Origin: Candidatus Saccharimonadota bacterium
GTDB taxonomy: Bacteria; Patescibacteriota; Saccharimonadia; Saccharimonadales; Saccharimonadaceae
Direction of reading: 5' to 3'
NCBI GenBank assembly: GCA_905372495.1
Contig: CAJPPG010000021.1
Coordinates: 1-12,270, forward strand
Length of the DNA stretch: 12,270 bases
In this document: piece by piece, positions 11,821 through 12,270 of the stretch
Layout of the letters: the number at the start of each line of letters is the position of its first letter
Numbering within the stretch: the stretch's first letter is position 1
Notes under the pieces: model-generated
Database searches by the model: none
Seen by the model: only the letters and a program-made list of their open reading frames with translations
What the model was told of the DNA's origin: nothing
Translations under genes and position numbers: made by a program

Positions 11821-12270
<450 letters not shown>

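Overview
The window looks like chromosomal DNA of a small-genome, AT-rich bacterium, most likely a member of the Candidate Phyla Radiation (Patescibacteria). A Saccharibacteria-like lineage is plausible but cannot be settled without aligning the 16S fragment. The reasons are the compact gene packing, several genes whose start codon sits 6-7 nt after a perfect -10 box (leaderless transcripts), a short four-domain S1 protein, and a 16S rRNA gene that ends in its own terminator with no 23S behind it. The genetic code is standard: the long genes contain no internal TGA, and TGA is used as a stop.

Left part (1-2600): a sufC-sufB Fe-S assembly operon on the minus strand (sufB runs off the left edge), with a tRNA-Asn(GTT) gene divergent from it. 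Just after the tRNA-Asn terminator lies a 136-nt element that re-creates both ends of the tRNA (acceptor stem, G discriminator, CCA) around unrelated hairpins. An exact 25-bp copy of the tRNA 3' end marks its right border.

Middle (2600-6420): a minus-strand orphan HExxH metalloprotease-like gene, a cysteine-rich radical-SAM/SPASM-like relic, a membrane-anchored DUF1287 protein, then a plus-strand peroxiredoxin with a structured leader. It converges on ribosomal protein S1, which has a long hairpin leader of its own.

Right-middle (6420-8780): a leaderless zincin with a C-terminal zinc ribbon converges, with overlapping stops, on a MazG-like pyrophosphohydrolase / AlkD-like glycosylase operon. 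Next come a KGG-repeat stress protein driven by a perfect consensus promoter and a tRNA-Ala(TGC). Downstream of the tRNA-Ala is a 36-nt hairpin copying the tRNA-Ala acceptor end, including the G3.U70 identity pair and ACCA: a natural-looking alanine minihelix.

Right end (8780-12270): tRNA-Ile(GAT) on the minus strand, a 77-aa two-helix membrane protein, a SpoU-type RNA methyltransferase coupled to a Na+/Ca2+-exchanger-type antiporter, an unrecognised 226-aa protein, and the 3' part of a 16S rRNA gene.

Most of this is housekeeping (Fe-S assembly, peroxide defence, nucleotide and DNA repair, translation). The most unusual content is the pair of tRNA-acceptor mimics downstream of tRNA-Asn and tRNA-Ala, followed by the peroxiredoxin leader.
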